Positions 36,787 to 47,860 are shown, numbered from the stretch's first letter. The stretch is DNA of 64,000 nucleotides from Arthrobacter sp. PAMC25564 (GCF_004798705.1 NZ_CP039290.1:1860001-1924000), one strand, 5' to 3'. Translations and numbers: made by a program. Notes: generated by a model not told the origin, from the sequence alone.

Positions 36787-37043
36787 GCGACTGCCAGGGA
36801 CTGGGCGACTGCGACGACGTCCGGATGCAACGTATCTACGAGTACCTGGACGGCGCACTCACACACGATGACATCGCGGAGATCAAGGACCACCTGGACG
36901 GCTGCCCGGAGTGCTTCGAGCAGTATGACCTTGAATGTGTCATCCGCGTGATGGTGAAGCGTTCGTGCACGGAGGCGGCTCCCGAGAACCTCAAGAACTC
37001 GATCCTCGGCCGGATCCACTCGATCCGGCCGGTGGAGGCCTGA
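36783..37043 (+). CDS. rsrA: Zinc-binding anti-sigma factor RsrA
   Basis: Redox-switch inhibitor of the SigR-type factor (86 aa). The ZAS motif H37-x3-C41-x2-C44 is complete ([12 protein letters not shown]). Further cysteines at 4, 10, 52 and 62 could provide the fourth zinc ligand and the disulfide partner. On oxidation a disulfide forms, zinc is lost and the sigma factor is released. It is translationally coupled to the sigma gene. Confidence 0.93.
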   Translation: MSDCQGLGDCDDVRMQRIYEYLDGALTHDDIAEIKDHLDGCPECFEQYDLECVIRVMVKRSCTEAAPENLKNSILGRIHSIRPVEA

Positions 37044-37067
37044 CGCCCGCCAGGCGGGCGGCGCAAA

Positions 37068-37109
37068 GCGAATGACCCCGGAAACCATCAGGTTTCCGGG
37101 GTCATTCGC
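37068..37109. terminator. Long hairpin between rsrA and bL37 gene
   Basis: Perfect 19-bp stem: GCGAATGACCCCGGAAACC at 37068-37086 and its complement at 37091-37109, loop ATCA. The T-run is short (TTAAAG). It lies between convergent genes and can act in both directions. Confidence 0.75.
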
Positions 37110-37135
37110 TTAAAGCTGTCAATCCAAGCCGTGGC

Positions 37136-37210
37136 TTAGGTGTTGGGGCGCTTGCCGTGGTTCGCGCCGCCACGCTTACGGTCACGACGTTTACGTGCAC
37201 GCTTGCTCAT
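37136..37210 (-). CDS. Ribosomal protein bL37
   Basis: A 24-residue, highly basic protein beginning MSKRARKRRDRKRGG and ending ANHGKRPNT. It matches the tiny actinobacterial large-subunit protein bL37 described from mycobacterial ribosomes. AAGGAGG lies six bases before the ATG. Frequently missed by gene finders because of its size. It lies convergent to rsrA and upstream of the PadR gene only by position, on the same strand. Confidence 0.85.
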   Translation of the reverse strand: MSKRARKRRDRKRGGANHGKRPNT

Positions 37211-37288
37211 AGCTGGCCTCCTTAAATGTTGGTACTCAAAAGAGCTGCCCTCAAGTCTCCCACATCGGGGCAGCTGCCGCGAACCGGA

Positions 37289-37936
37289 TCAGTCATCTAG
37301 CGAGTTGCGGATGGAGATCCGGGCCTGGTCCAGCACCGTCCTGACCGTTTCCAGGGTGACCGGGGCGACGGCGCGCCGGCCGGCATGGCGGCGCAGCTCA
37401 ATGCGGATGTCGTCGCGGAAGGCCTGGACCAGCATTTCGGCTTCACGCAGGCGGGCCTCGCCCTCCTGCGAGTAGCGCTGGCCCGCGGCGGTTCCGGCGG
37501 GTGCTTCCGCGGCGGCGCCTGCCGTTCTTCCCGCTGCGCGGACCGTGGAGCGTGCCGCCTCGGCTGTGGCCGCGAGGTCCGCCCGCAGCCCGCGCATGTT
37601 GGCACGGATGTCCTGGCGCAGTGTGTCGGCGAGCCGCCGCACCGAGGCGGAGATGTCCGCTTCGACCCCGGCGAGTTCGTCCCGCCGGCTGTTCAGCTCC
37701 TGCAGGCCTGCCGGGGTGATGCTGTAGTTGGTGCGCCGGCCCTCCGTGCGGGTCGCCACGAGCCCTTCCTCTTCCAGCTTGGCGAGGCGCGGATAGATGG
37801 TGCCGGCGCTGGGGGAGTAGGTGCCGCCGAAGCGTTCGCTGAGGGCCTTGATGAGTTCATAGCCGTGTTTGGACCCGGACTCGAGCAGCGCGAGCAGATA
37901 CAGCCGCAGTGCGCCGTGGGCAAAGACGGGAGCCAT
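37289..37936 (-). CDS. PadR-family transcriptional regulator
   Basis: A 215-residue repressor. The winged helix with ARGAL-like GALRLYLLALLESGSKHGYELIKAL and GTIYPRLAKLEEEGLV occupies the first 80 residues. The C-terminal part is a long Ala/Arg-rich helix, probably a dimerisation coil. It starts at the last base of the upstream DUF4097 stop (ATGA overlap). It probably represses its own operon through three CGATATATCG sites. Confidence 0.85.
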   Translation of the reverse strand: MAPVFAHGALRLYLLALLESGSKHGYELIKALSERFGGTYSPSAGTIYPRLAKLEEEGLVATRTEGRRTNYSITPAGLQELNSRRDELAGVEADISASVRRLADTLRQDIRANMRGLRADLAATAEAARSTVRAAGRTAGAAAEAPAGTAAGQRYSQEGEARLREAEMLVQAFRDDIRIELRRHAGRRAVAPVTLETVRTVLDQARISIRNSLDD

Positions 37937-38763
37937 CAGAGCCCCGTTTCGGCGTCCGCGGCAGGCCGGCCGTGGAAGATCGAGGTCTTCCCCGAGACGG
38001 TGTTGGTCCGGACCAGCATCAGCTTGGCGTCGGGCCCGGCGATGGTCTGCACGCTGCCGCCGGGCTGGGCGTACTGCTGGTCGTCGATCACGACGGCGCC
38101 GGTGGCGGACTTCGCGATGATGTCGACGCCGACGTCGTGCGGCAGCCGGATGGTGACGTCTCCCGACACCGAATTCGAGCCGAAGTCCTGGGTGAAGCCG
38201 TGCAGGTCGAAGTTTAGTTCGCCGCTGACGGTGTTGGCGCGGATGTTGGTGAACTCGCCCGAGGCCGTCACTTCCCCCGATACGCTCCTGGCCGTGAGCA
38301 CGCCGTGGTGGTTCCGGGCGATGACCTCGCCGCTGACCGTGTTGACGGCGAGGTCACCGGACGTTTCGTCGGCCAGGACAGAGCCGGAGACCGTGTTCAG
38401 CCGTATCCGGCCGCTGACCCCGGCCACCATGCCGTCGCCGCTGACGGTGCCCGCCTCCACCTCTGCACCGGCCGGCAGGGCGATGCTGACGACGACCGAG
38501 TTGCTGCTGCTGTTGTTGACGGTGCCCATGAGGTTCTTGAACCAGCCCTGCGCGCCGTGCAGCTGGTGGCGGACTTCCAGCCGGCCGTTGACCAGGCTGA
38601 CGGAGAGCGGGTCGCCGTGGATTTCGGAGACCTCGATCCGGGCGACGTCCTCATCGTGGGTGACGATGTCAAAGCGCCCGCGGACGATGCCGAGCTTGAG
38701 TGAGCTGACGCCGTCGACGTCGATGGTCTGCGGACCGGTGACGGTCCATGCGTTCTCTGCCAT
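37936..38763 (-). CDS. DUF4097 beta-helix-type repeat protein
   Basis: A 275-residue protein dominated by short repeats of the form NTVSG/SVSGEV/SATGAV, spaced about 18-20 residues, typical of DUF4097 proteins. There is no signal peptide and no membrane segment, so it is probably cytoplasmic. It is the first gene of the operon with the PadR regulator. Its function is unknown; such pairs may sense envelope-active compounds, but nothing in the sequence proves this. Confidence 0.82.
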   Translation of the reverse strand: MAENAWTVTGPQTIDVDGVSSLKLGIVRGRFDIVTHDEDVARIEVSEIHGDPLSVSLVNGRLEVRHQLHGAQGWFKNLMGTVNNSSSNSVVVSIALPAGAEVEAGTVSGDGMVAGVSGRIRLNTVSGSVLADETSGDLAVNTVSGEVIARNHHGVLTARSVSGEVTASGEFTNIRANTVSGELNFDLHGFTQDFGSNSVSGDVTIRLPHDVGVDIIAKSATGAVVIDDQQYAQPGGSVQTIAGPDAKLMLVRTNTVSGKTSIFHGRPAADAETGL

Positions 38764-38794
38764 GGTTCCTCCGAGGGTGCGACGCGGGATGGTT

Positions 38795-38857
38795 GCGATA
38801 TATCGCGACTTCCGGACTCACGATATATCGCATCAGGGTCTCCGTCAAGATATATCG
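38795..38857. promoter_or_regulatory. Three PadR-type operators
   Basis: GCGATATATCGC at 38795-38806 (12-bp perfect palindrome), CGATATATCG at 38821-38830 and GATATATC within AGATATATCGCG at about 38849-38857. Centres are 25 and 27 bases apart. They lie 32-94 bases upstream of the DUF4097 start. An ATAT-core palindrome is typical of PadR sites. Autorepression is inferred. Confidence 0.75.
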
Positions 38858-38910
38858 CGAAATTCCCCGGGGAACGGCGGCGCAGCCGAGGCGTCACCGC
38901 CTGGCGCGGG

Positions 38911-39510
38911 CTACTCCGGGGTGTCGACTCCGAGCCACTGGAACCAGCCCCGGTGCAGCACCAGCCAGGCCATCAGGCCATAGCCGGCCTGGCCGGGGGT
39001 GCCGCCATTGGCGGCCAGGTCCTGGCGCCACTGCTCGTGGTTCAGCAGCGGGGAAAAGGTGTCCACGTACAGGTGCTTGCGGCGGGTCGTGACATCGGCA
39101 AAGGCGGCGTTGAGCTCACCGAGCCTGCGGTTCTGCGTCGGGTCAAGCGTCGGCGGCGGCCCGACGACAAAGACTTCGATCCTGTTCTGGGTGGCGGAGT
39201 CCAGGATGTTGGCAAGGTTCAGCCGGCTGCGCGCCGTGGACAGCCCGAACTCGATGTCGCGTCCGGACAGCCCGATCACCAGGCGGTTCTCGTGCAGGGC
39301 GCTGTAGCGGCGGCCCGCCTCCTCAAGCCAGCGTGCGGCGAGCCCTTCGGTGCCTTCCTCCGGGCAGGGCAGCGAGTAGCTCTCAAGGGCGATGCCGTCC
39401 TGCGGCGTGCGGGCCAGCACACGGCCCAGCCAGCCCAGCGCGCGGGGATCACCAAGCCCGGCCAACAGCTCGTCCCCAACGGCTGCGATCCGCAGCTTCC
39501 GATCTTCCAC
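38911..39510 (-). CDS. SGNH/GDSL-fold protein with GDE in place of GDS
   Basis: A 199-residue protein of the SGNH-hydrolase fold. Block I, which should be GDS, reads AVGDELLAGLGDP: the nucleophile serine is replaced by Glu. Block III is VIGLSGRDIEFG, where GxND is also altered to GRD. The fold is kept, with VFVVGPPP. It may be an inactive or repurposed family member, or may use another nucleophile. It is convergent to nothing and 114 bases downstream of kgd on the same strand. Confidence 0.75.
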   Translation of the reverse strand: MEDRKLRIAAVGDELLAGLGDPRALGWLGRVLARTPQDGIALESYSLPCPEEGTEGLAARWLEEAGRRYSALHENRLVIGLSGRDIEFGLSTARSRLNLANILDSATQNRIEVFVVGPPPTLDPTQNRRLGELNAAFADVTTRRKHLYVDTFSPLLNHEQWRQDLAANGGTPGQAGYGLMAWLVLHRGWFQWLGVDTPE

Positions 39511-39574
39511 GACTACCTCTTCACTTCAAAGCTGTCCATTGAACACTGCCATGCAGACCTGCCCATTAAACAGG

Positions 39575-39617
39575 GCTGCCCGGCCGGAGTAGCAACTTCA
39601 GTCTCCGGCCGGGCAGC
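39575..39617 (-). terminator. Hairpin after kgd
   Basis: Perfect 15-bp stem GCTGCCCGGCCGGAG / CTCCGGCCGGGCAGC with a 13-base loop, seven bases after the kgd stop codon on the minus strand. The T-tract is weak (CCTGTTTAAT). Confidence 0.65.
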
Positions 39618-39624
39618 TATGACC

Positions 39625-42600
39625 CTACTTACGCGCGAACGCCTGCTTGAGCAAGGTGTCCTGCTCGGCTGCATGGCGCTTCATCGATCCTGCCGCGGTG
39701 GAAGCCGAGGCGGGCCGCGAGATCAGGCGCACCCGGCGGTCCAGCGCATCCGGAAGGTTCAGGCCGACGAAGGGCCACGGGCCCTGGTTCGCGGGCTCGT
39801 CCTGTGCCCAGACCACCTCGGCGTTCGAGTACTTGGCAAGTTCCGCGGCGATCTCGGCGGCGGGCAGCGGGTAGAGCTGCTCGACGCGGACGATCGCCGT
39901 CGTGTTGTTCTCGGTCTTCTGCCGGGTGGACAGGAGATCGTAGTACAGGCGGCCGGAAACCAGCAGGACGCGTTCGACGGCGTCCGCCTGCAGCGGCTCG
40001 TGGTCGGGGATCACGGGCAGGAAGGTGCCCGTCGTGAAGTCCTCCACCGAAGATGCCGCGGCCTTGAGGCGGAGCAGCTGCTTCGGTGTGAAGATGATCA
40101 GCGGCTTGCGCGGCCGGCTGTACGCCTGGCGGCGCAGCAGGTGGAAGTGCGACGCCGGCGTCGTGGGGTTCGCCACGATCATGTTCTCCTCGGCGCACAG
40201 CTGCAGGAAGCGCTCGATGCGGGCGGAGGAATGGTCCGGTCCCTGGCCTTCATAGCCGTGCGGGAGCATCAGCACAAGCGAGGAGCGCTGGCCCCACTTC
40301 TGCTCGGCCGAGGAGATGAACTCGTCGATGATGGTCTGCGCGCCGTTGACGAAGTCACCGAACTGCGCTTCCCAGAGCACCAGGGCGTCCGGGCGCTCGA
40401 CGGAGTAGCCGTATTCGAAGCCCATCGCCGCGTATTCCGAGAGCAGGGAGTCGTAGATCCACAGCTTGGCCTGGTCGTCGGAGAGGTGGGCCAGGGGCGT
40501 CCACTCGTCGCCGTTGGCGCGGTCGTGGAAGACGGCGTGGCGCTGCACGAAGGTGCCGCGGCGCGAGTCCTGGCCGGCGAGCCGGACGGGAACGCCTTCC
40601 ATGGTCAGCGAGCCGAAGGCCGCGAGCTCGCCGAAGCCCCAGTCGATGCCGCCCTCGCGGGACATCGCTTCACGCTTCTCGAGCAGCTGCTTGAGCTTGG
40701 CGTGGACGGTGAAGCCCTCGGGGATCTGGACATGGGCCTGGCCGATGCGGGCGAGCATCGCGGCGGAAATCGCCGTGGAGGCCGGGGTGCTGACGGTCGA
40801 ATCGGTCTGCTGGGCCTTCGGACGCTCGATATCGGCCACCGCGGCGGAATCCGCCGTGATGATCGGGATCGGCGAGGTCTGGGCAGCATGGGTTTCGGCG
40901 AAGACCCGCTCCAGGCGCTCCTGGTAGTCGCGCAGCAGCTGCTCGGCCTCTTCCTCGGTGATGTCACCGCGGCCGATCAGCGACTCGGTGTACAGCTTGC
41001 GGACCGAACGCTTGGCTTCGATCAGGTTGTACATCAGCGGCTGGGTCATCGAGGGGTCGTCGCCCTCGTTGTGCCCGCGGCGGCGGTAGCAGACCATGTC
41101 GATGACAACGTCCTTGTGGAAACGCTGGCGGAAGTCATAGGCAAGCTGGCCGATGCGGACCACGGCCTCCGGGTCATCGCCGTTCACATGGAACACCGGT
41201 GCCTGGATCATCTTCGCGACGTCCGTGGCGTAGGTGGAGGAACGCGACGCGGACGGGGCGGTGGTGAAGCCGACCTGGTTGTTGACCACGATGTGGATGG
41301 TTCCGCCGGTGCGGTACCCGCGCAGCTGGGAGAGGTTGAGGGTCTCCGCCACAACGCCCTGGCCTGCGAAGGCGGCGTCACCGTGCACCATGATCGGCAG
41401 CACGGGGAAGGCCTCGCCCCGGTCCAGGCGGTCCTGCTTGGCCCGGACGATGCCCTCCAGGACCGAGTCAACGGCTTCAAGGTGGGACGGGTTGGCGGCA
41501 AGGTAGACCTTGGTCTCCTTGCCGTTGTCCGAGGTGAAGATGCCTTCGGTGCCGAGGTGGTACTTCACGTCGCCGGAGCCCTGCACGGAGCGGGGATCCT
41601 GGGTGCCCTCGAATTCGCGGAAGACCTGTGCGTAGGTCTTGCCCGCGATGTTGGTCAGCACGTTGAGGCGGCCGCGGTGGGCCATGCCGATCGCCACTTC
41701 GTCGAGTCCGTCGTCGGCCGCATCGGAGATGATGGCGTCCAGCAGCGGAATCAGCGACTCGCCGCCTTCCAGCGAGAAGCGCTTCTGGCCGACGAACTTC
41801 GTCTGCAGGAAGGTCTCGAAGGCCTCGGCGGCGTTGAGCTTGGAGACGATCCGCAGCTGCTCGTCGCGGCTCGGCTTGGAGTACGGGTGCTCGATCTGGT
41901 CCTGGAACCACTTGCGCTCGGCCGGGTCCTGGATGTGCATGTACTCGATGCCGGCAGTACGGCAGTAGGCATCGCGGAGGACGCCGAGGATGTCGCGGAA
42001 CTTCAGCATCGGCTTGCCGCCGAAGCCGCCGGTGGGCCATTCGCGGTCCAGATCCCACAGGGTCAGGCCGTAGGTCAGGACGTCAAGGTCCGGGTGCTTG
42101 CGCTGGACGTATTCCAGCGGATCGGTGTCCGCCATCAGGTGGCCGCGGACACGGAAGGCATGGATCAGCTGCTGGATCCGGGCGACCTTGTTGATCTCGT
42201 CGGCCGGGTCCACCTGCAGGTCCAGGCTCCAGCGCACGGGCTCGTAGGGGATGCGCAGGGACTCGAAGATCTCGTCGTAGAAGTTCTGGGCACCGAGCAG
42301 GAGCTGGTGGACCAGCTTCAGGAACTCGCCGCTGCCGGCACCCTGGATGACGCGGTGGTCATAGGTGGAGGTCAGTGTCAGGACCTTGCTGATGGCGTTC
42401 TTCGCGATGATCTTTTCGCTGGCGCCCTGGAACTCCGCGGGGTAGTCCAGTGCACCGACGCCGATGATGGCGGCCTGCCCCTTGGACAGGCGCGGCACCG
42501 AGTGCACCGTGCCGATGCCGCCGGGGTTGGTCAGCGAGACCGTGGTGCCGGCGTGGTCGTCGGCCGTCAGCTTGCCGGCGCGGGCACGCTTGATCAGGTC

Positions 42601-43446
42601 CTCGTAGGTGTGCCAGAACTCGGAGAAGTTGAGGGTCTCGGCCTTCTTGATGTTCGGCACCATGAGCAGGCGGCTGCCGTCCGGCTTGGGCATGTCGATC
42701 GCGATGCCGAAGTTCACATGCGCGGGCTGCACTGCCACGGGCTTGCCGTCGACGACGTCGTAGTAGACGTTCATAGAGGGGAACTGGGCCAGGGCGCGGA
42801 TGACGGCGTAGCCGATCAGGTGCGTGAAAGAGACCTTGCCACCGCGGGCGCGGGCCAGATTGGAGTTGATGACCACGCGGTTGTCGATCAGCAGCTTGGC
42901 CGGGATGGCACGGACACTCGTGGCCGTGGGAACTTCCAGGCTGGTGACCATGTTCGTGGCGATGGCCTTGGCCGGCCCGCGGAGGATGGAGACAACGTCT
43001 TCTTCGGGAGCCGTGGGGGCCTTGATGTTCTTGGGCAGCTGGGCCGGGATCGGCGTGGTGCCGGGGCCGGTTTCCGGGGTCTTGGCGCCGTCCCGGGCGA
43101 CGGTGGCCGGAGCCTTCGGCGCGGCGGGAGCCGGAGCCGCAGGAGCAACGGCGGCAGCCGCAGGGGCAACGGCGGCAGCCGCAGGGGCAACGGCGGCAGC
43201 CGCAGGGGCAACGGCGGCAGCCGGAGCTACCAGGGGAAGTTCTCGGGTGGCCGGGCGCACAACGGACGCCACGGCCGAGGTCCCGTTATTGGAGGAGTTG
43301 TCACCGGCACCGAAGGATTCGAACAGGGGCCACCACTTGGCGTCAACCGTGTTCCTGTCCTGCTGGTAACGCTCGTACAGTTCGTCAACGAGCCACTCGT
43401 TTCCGCCAAATTCCTCTGGTAGACGGTGGCTGGGCTGCTCTGGCAC
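39625..43446 (-). CDS. kgd: Multifunctional 2-oxoglutarate decarboxylase/dehydrogenase E1-E2 fusion
   Basis: Actinobacterial Kgd/OdhA, 1273 residues. An N-terminal leader, [20 protein letters not shown], is followed by an Ala/Pro linker, an E2-type acyltransferase domain (about 115-360, with TFDHRVI-like [14 protein letters not shown]), then an E1 domain (about 360-1273) with [10 protein letters not shown], and thiamine-diphosphate motif GDAAFAGQG followed by NNQVGF. GTG 43446 is chosen because homologues begin [14 protein letters not shown]; the frame runs open to 43572 without support. It joins the TCA cycle to glutamate metabolism. Confidence 0.95.
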   Translation of the reverse strand: MPEQPSHRLPEEFGGNEWLVDELYERYQQDRNTVDAKWWPLFESFGAGDNSSNNGTSAVASVVRPATRELPLVAPAAAVAPAAAAVAPAAAAVAPAAAAVAPAAPAPAAPKAPATVARDGAKTPETGPGTTPIPAQLPKNIKAPTAPEEDVVSILRGPAKAIATNMVTSLEVPTATSVRAIPAKLLIDNRVVINSNLARARGGKVSFTHLIGYAVIRALAQFPSMNVYYDVVDGKPVAVQPAHVNFGIAIDMPKPDGSRLLMVPNIKKAETLNFSEFWHTYEDLIKRARAGKLTADDHAGTTVSLTNPGGIGTVHSVPRLSKGQAAIIGVGALDYPAEFQGASEKIIAKNAISKVLTLTSTYDHRVIQGAGSGEFLKLVHQLLLGAQNFYDEIFESLRIPYEPVRWSLDLQVDPADEINKVARIQQLIHAFRVRGHLMADTDPLEYVQRKHPDLDVLTYGLTLWDLDREWPTGGFGGKPMLKFRDILGVLRDAYCRTAGIEYMHIQDPAERKWFQDQIEHPYSKPSRDEQLRIVSKLNAAEAFETFLQTKFVGQKRFSLEGGESLIPLLDAIISDAADDGLDEVAIGMAHRGRLNVLTNIAGKTYAQVFREFEGTQDPRSVQGSGDVKYHLGTEGIFTSDNGKETKVYLAANPSHLEAVDSVLEGIVRAKQDRLDRGEAFPVLPIMVHGDAAFAGQGVVAETLNLSQLRGYRTGGTIHIVVNNQVGFTTAPSASRSSTYATDVAKMIQAPVFHVNGDDPEAVVRIGQLAYDFRQRFHKDVVIDMVCYRRRGHNEGDDPSMTQPLMYNLIEAKRSVRKLYTESLIGRGDITEEEAEQLLRDYQERLERVFAETHAAQTSPIPIITADSAAVADIERPKAQQTDSTVSTPASTAISAAMLARIGQAHVQIPEGFTVHAKLKQLLEKREAMSREGGIDWGFGELAAFGSLTMEGVPVRLAGQDSRRGTFVQRHAVFHDRANGDEWTPLAHLSDDQAKLWIYDSLLSEYAAMGFEYGYSVERPDALVLWEAQFGDFVNGAQTIIDEFISSAEQKWGQRSSLVLMLPHGYEGQGPDHSSARIERFLQLCAEENMIVANPTTPASHFHLLRRQAYSRPRKPLIIFTPKQLLRLKAAASSVEDFTTGTFLPVIPDHEPLQADAVERVLLVSGRLYYDLLSTRQKTENNTTAIVRVEQLYPLPAAEIAAELAKYSNAEVVWAQDEPANQGPWPFVGLNLPDALDRRVRLISRPASASTAAGSMKRHAAEQDTLLKQAFARK
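43145..43228 (-). repeat. Four 21-bp tandem repeats in kgd linker
   Basis: Plus-strand units begin GCAACGGCGGCAGCCGCAGG at 43145, 43166, 43187 and 43208; the last is imperfect. They encode AAAVAPA repeats in the flexible linker between the leader and the acyltransferase domain. Unit number is likely to vary between strains. Confidence 0.85.
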
Positions 43447-43650
43447 TTGAAATACGCCTCTTCCATGAGTTTGATTCCCTCTGGTTTCCACGGTGCCTCT
43501 GCACAACGATCGAACCATTCTCTGCGTCCAGTGAACCCAGACCCATGCCAGTCTAGTGACGGTTCTTGCCAAACCGCCAATAAGCGTGACTCAAATCATC
43601 AGCTCGTCCGTAAGCTGGGAATTCCTGTTGACACTGAGAAATCCTAATGA

Positions 43651-45111
<1,461 letters not shown>

Positions 45112-45177
45112 CCGCCGGCCGGGCCGGCCGGACGCCGCAGTGCAGCGTCACGGCGCCGGCCCGCGGCGGCTGCTCCT

Positions 45178-45412
45178 GTAGACTGGAATCCTTATGGAGA
45201 GTAAATCTAGGTGCCGGCCTGGGGGCTGTCAGCGGAGAACAGAAACCGTTCACGCGCAGTCCACCCGCAGAGCCGGCAAACCCCGTTCACGCGCCCATTG
45301 CTCTCCGGCGGCCGCACAGCCCGGAGCCTTCCAGGAAAGAGGGTCGGCCTCCGCTGACCATCCTCCGCCTGGCTGTTCCGCCCGGCTCCGCGCTGCGGAA
45401 GCAGGCTGCTGA
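45178..45412 (+). promoter_or_regulatory. Long 5' leader upstream of the CNNM pair
   Basis: TAGACT at 45179-45184 is a possible -10 element, giving a transcript with about 220 bases before the ATG. CCGTTCACGCGC occurs twice (45246-45257 and 45283-45294). GCCGGC followed by G or C runs and TTCCGC/GCGGAA (near 45379-45402) can pair. The gene has no clear Shine-Dalgarno. No known magnesium or manganese riboswitch core was recognised. It may be an unclassified metal-responsive RNA. Confidence 0.35.
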
Positions 45413-46750
45413 ATGGAGTGGATCCTGCTCTGCGCCGGCCTCCTGCTCATCCTCGGCACCGGCTTTTTCGTAGCCGTTGAATTCTCGCTGGTGGCCGTGG
45501 ACCAGGCCACCGTCCAACGTGCCGTGGACAACGGCGACACCGCCGCCGCACCCCTGCTCAGGTGCGTCAAATCCCTGTCCACCCAGCTCTCCAGCTGCCA
45601 GCTGGGCATCACCATGACCACCCTGCTGACGGGCTATGTCATGGAGCCCTCGGTCGGCAAGCTGCTCGAGGGGCCGCTGGCCGCCGTCGGGCTCCCGGCG
45701 GCCGCGGCAGCATCCGTGTCGCTGGTGATCGCGATGGCCCTGGCCACCCTGCTGTCCATGCTGATCGGCGAACTCGTGCCCAAGAACATGGCCATCGCGC
45801 TGTCCTTTCCGATCGGCAAGGCCGTCGCGCGCCCCCAACTGGTCTTCACCGCCATCTTCAAGCCCGCCATCGTGGTCCTGAACGGCTTCTCCAACAAGGT
45901 CCTCAACGTCTTCGGGCTCGAGGCCAAAGAAGAGATCTCCGGCGCCCGCACCCCGGCCGAGCTGGCCTCGCTGGTGCGCCGCTCGGCGGCGATGGGCACA
46001 CTCGACGCCGGAACCGCGAACTTCATCAACCGGACGCTCAAGTTCTCCGGACGGACAGCCGCCGACGTTATGACGCCCCGGATCCGCGTGGAGACGATCG
46101 ACGCCGACCAGCCCGTCTCCGACATCGTGGAGGCTGCCAAGCGCACCGGCTACTCGCGCTTCCCGGTCATCGGGGAGTCCTCCGACGACATCCGCGGCGT
46201 CGTGCACATCAAGAAGGCCATCGCCGTTCCCTCCGACCGGCGCGCCAACCTTGAAGCCGGCGCCATCATGACCGATGTGCTCCGCGTGCCGGAAACCATC
46301 CACCTCGACGCCCTGCTCGCCGAACTGCGGGAAGGAAACCTGCAGCTGGCCGTGGTCCTGGACGAGTACGGCGGAACCGCCGGCATCGCCACCCTGGAGG
46401 ACCTCGTGGAGGAAATCGTCGGCGAGGTCGCCGATGAACACGACAAGGTCAGGCCAGGGCTGCTGCAGAGCGCCTCCGGGGACTGGTACTTCCCCGGGCT
46501 GCTCCGCCCCGATGAACTCTCCGAACAGATCCCGGGCCTGACCGTGCCCGACGAGGCTGCCTACGAAACGGTGGGCGGCTACGTCATGAGCCAGCTCGGC
46601 CGCATCGCGGCAGTGGGGGACACGGTCGACGTCGGCGGCGGCACCCTTAGCGTCACCCGCATGGACGGGCGCAGGATCGACCGGATCTGCTTCAGGCCAG
46701 CCCGCACGCCCGGCGGCGATGACGCCGGCAGCCGGACCGGTGCCGCATGA
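45413..46750 (+). CDS. CNNM/DUF21 and CBS-domain membrane protein, first copy
   Basis: A 445-residue protein. The DUF21 membrane domain has four hydrophobic segments (about 1-180), with ELVPKNMAIAL as the conserved CNNM motif. A CBS pair (about 205-330: DVMTPRIRVETI, VVLDEYGGTAGIATLEDLVEEIVGE) and a C-terminal CorC-type domain follow. The family includes Mg/Co efflux and magnesium homeostasis proteins; older annotations say hemolysin. It overlaps the second copy by ATGA and may form heterodimers with it. Confidence 0.88.
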   Translation: MEWILLCAGLLLILGTGFFVAVEFSLVAVDQATVQRAVDNGDTAAAPLLRCVKSLSTQLSSCQLGITMTTLLTGYVMEPSVGKLLEGPLAAVGLPAAAAASVSLVIAMALATLLSMLIGELVPKNMAIALSFPIGKAVARPQLVFTAIFKPAIVVLNGFSNKVLNVFGLEAKEEISGARTPAELASLVRRSAAMGTLDAGTANFINRTLKFSGRTAADVMTPRIRVETIDADQPVSDIVEAAKRTGYSRFPVIGESSDDIRGVVHIKKAIAVPSDRRANLEAGAIMTDVLRVPETIHLDALLAELREGNLQLAVVLDEYGGTAGIATLEDLVEEIVGEVADEHDKVRPGLLQSASGDWYFPGLLRPDELSEQIPGLTVPDEAAYETVGGYVMSQLGRIAAVGDTVDVGGGTLSVTRMDGRRIDRICFRPARTPGGDDAGSRTGAA

Positions 46751-47808
46751 GCGACTGGGCAGGAATTCTCTGGCTCGCCGTGCTGCTGCTCGGCAACGCC
46801 TTCTTCGTGGCCGCCGAATTCGCGGTCATGTCCGCCCGCCGGAGCCAGATCGAACCGCTGGCGGACGCAGGGTCCATGCGCGCGCAGACCACCCTGCGCG
46901 CTATGGAGAACGTCTCCCTGATGCTGGCCTGCGCCCAGCTCGGCATCACCGTCTGCTCGCTGCTGATCCTGCAGGTTGCCGAGCCGGCGATCCACCACCT
47001 CATGGCGGTGCCCCTGCATGCCGTCGGCCTGCCGATGGAAATCGCGGACATCGTGGCGTTCGCCGTCGCGCTGCTGGCGGTCACCTTCCTTCACGTCACC
47101 TTCGGCGAGATGGTCCCGAAGAACATCTCCGTCTCCATGGCGGACAAGGCGGCCCTGCTGCTGGCGCCGCCGCTGATCTTCATCGCACGGACGGTGAAGC
47201 CCGTGATCGTGGCCCTCAACTGGTGCGCGAACCACATCCTGAAGCTGATGCGGATCGAGCCGAAGGATGAGGTCACCTCCTCCTTCACCCTTGAGGAAGT
47301 GCAGTCGATTGTGCAGGAATCCACCCGCCACGGCCTCGTGGACGACGACGCCGGGCTGATCACCGGTGCGCTCGAGTTCTCGGAGCGCACCGCGTCCCAG
47401 GTGATGGTCCCGCTGGATAAGCTCGTGATGCTCAAGGCCGCTACCACCCCGGCGAAATTCGAAAAGGCCGTGAGCCGGACCGGCTTCTCCCGCTTCCCGA
47501 TGCTCGACGACGAGGGCATGCTCTCCGGCTACCTCCACATCAAGGATGTGCTCTCCATCCCCAACGGCGGGTACCTCGAACCGATTCCGGACAGCCGCAT
47601 CAGGTCCATGGCCAACCTCGCGATGGACGATGAAATCGAGAAGGCCATGTCCGTCATGCAACGGTCCGGATCCCACCTGGCCCGCGTGATTGGCCCGGAC
47701 GGCAACACCCAGGGGGTGCTGTTCCTGGAGGACGTGATCGAGCAGCTCGTCGGCGAGATCCGGGACGCCACGCAGGCCACCGGCTACCGCAGGCTGGGCC
47801 AGGCATAG
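46747..47808 (+). CDS. CNNM/DUF21 and CBS-domain membrane protein, second copy
   Basis: Paralogue of 353 residues lacking the CorC-type C-terminal domain. GEMVPKNISVSMAD is the matching DUF21 motif, and CBS segments contain QVMVPLDKLVMLKA and GVLFLEDVIEQLVGEIRDA. The pair of unequal CNNM proteins in one operon is common in actinobacteria. Translation is coupled to the first gene. Confidence 0.87.
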   Translation: MSDWAGILWLAVLLLGNAFFVAAEFAVMSARRSQIEPLADAGSMRAQTTLRAMENVSLMLACAQLGITVCSLLILQVAEPAIHHLMAVPLHAVGLPMEIADIVAFAVALLAVTFLHVTFGEMVPKNISVSMADKAALLLAPPLIFIARTVKPVIVALNWCANHILKLMRIEPKDEVTSSFTLEEVQSIVQESTRHGLVDDDAGLITGALEFSERTASQVMVPLDKLVMLKAATTPAKFEKAVSRTGFSRFPMLDDEGMLSGYLHIKDVLSIPNGGYLEPIPDSRIRSMANLAMDDEIEKAMSVMQRSGSHLARVIGPDGNTQGVLFLEDVIEQLVGEIRDATQATGYRRLGQA

Positions 47809-47860
47809 GCGGCCGTGCCCGAGGCGCGGGCGTGGCCCGCCGTCGGGCACGGCTGCGCAC

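Noticed and set aside
38953..43422. A 1489-codon open frame on the plus strand opposite kgd
   Set aside because: It mirrors the minus-strand kgd gene, whose domains and motifs are unambiguous; long antisense frames are expected at this GC content.
45178..45412. M-box or yybP-ykoY metal riboswitch before the CNNM genes
   Set aside because: Conserved core strings of both classes (such as GACGCCAA for the M-box) are absent; kept only as an unclassified leader.
45194..45412. 72-codon frame in the CNNM leader
   Set aside because: Starts near the presumed promoter but has an Arg/Pro-rich random composition and no Shine-Dalgarno.
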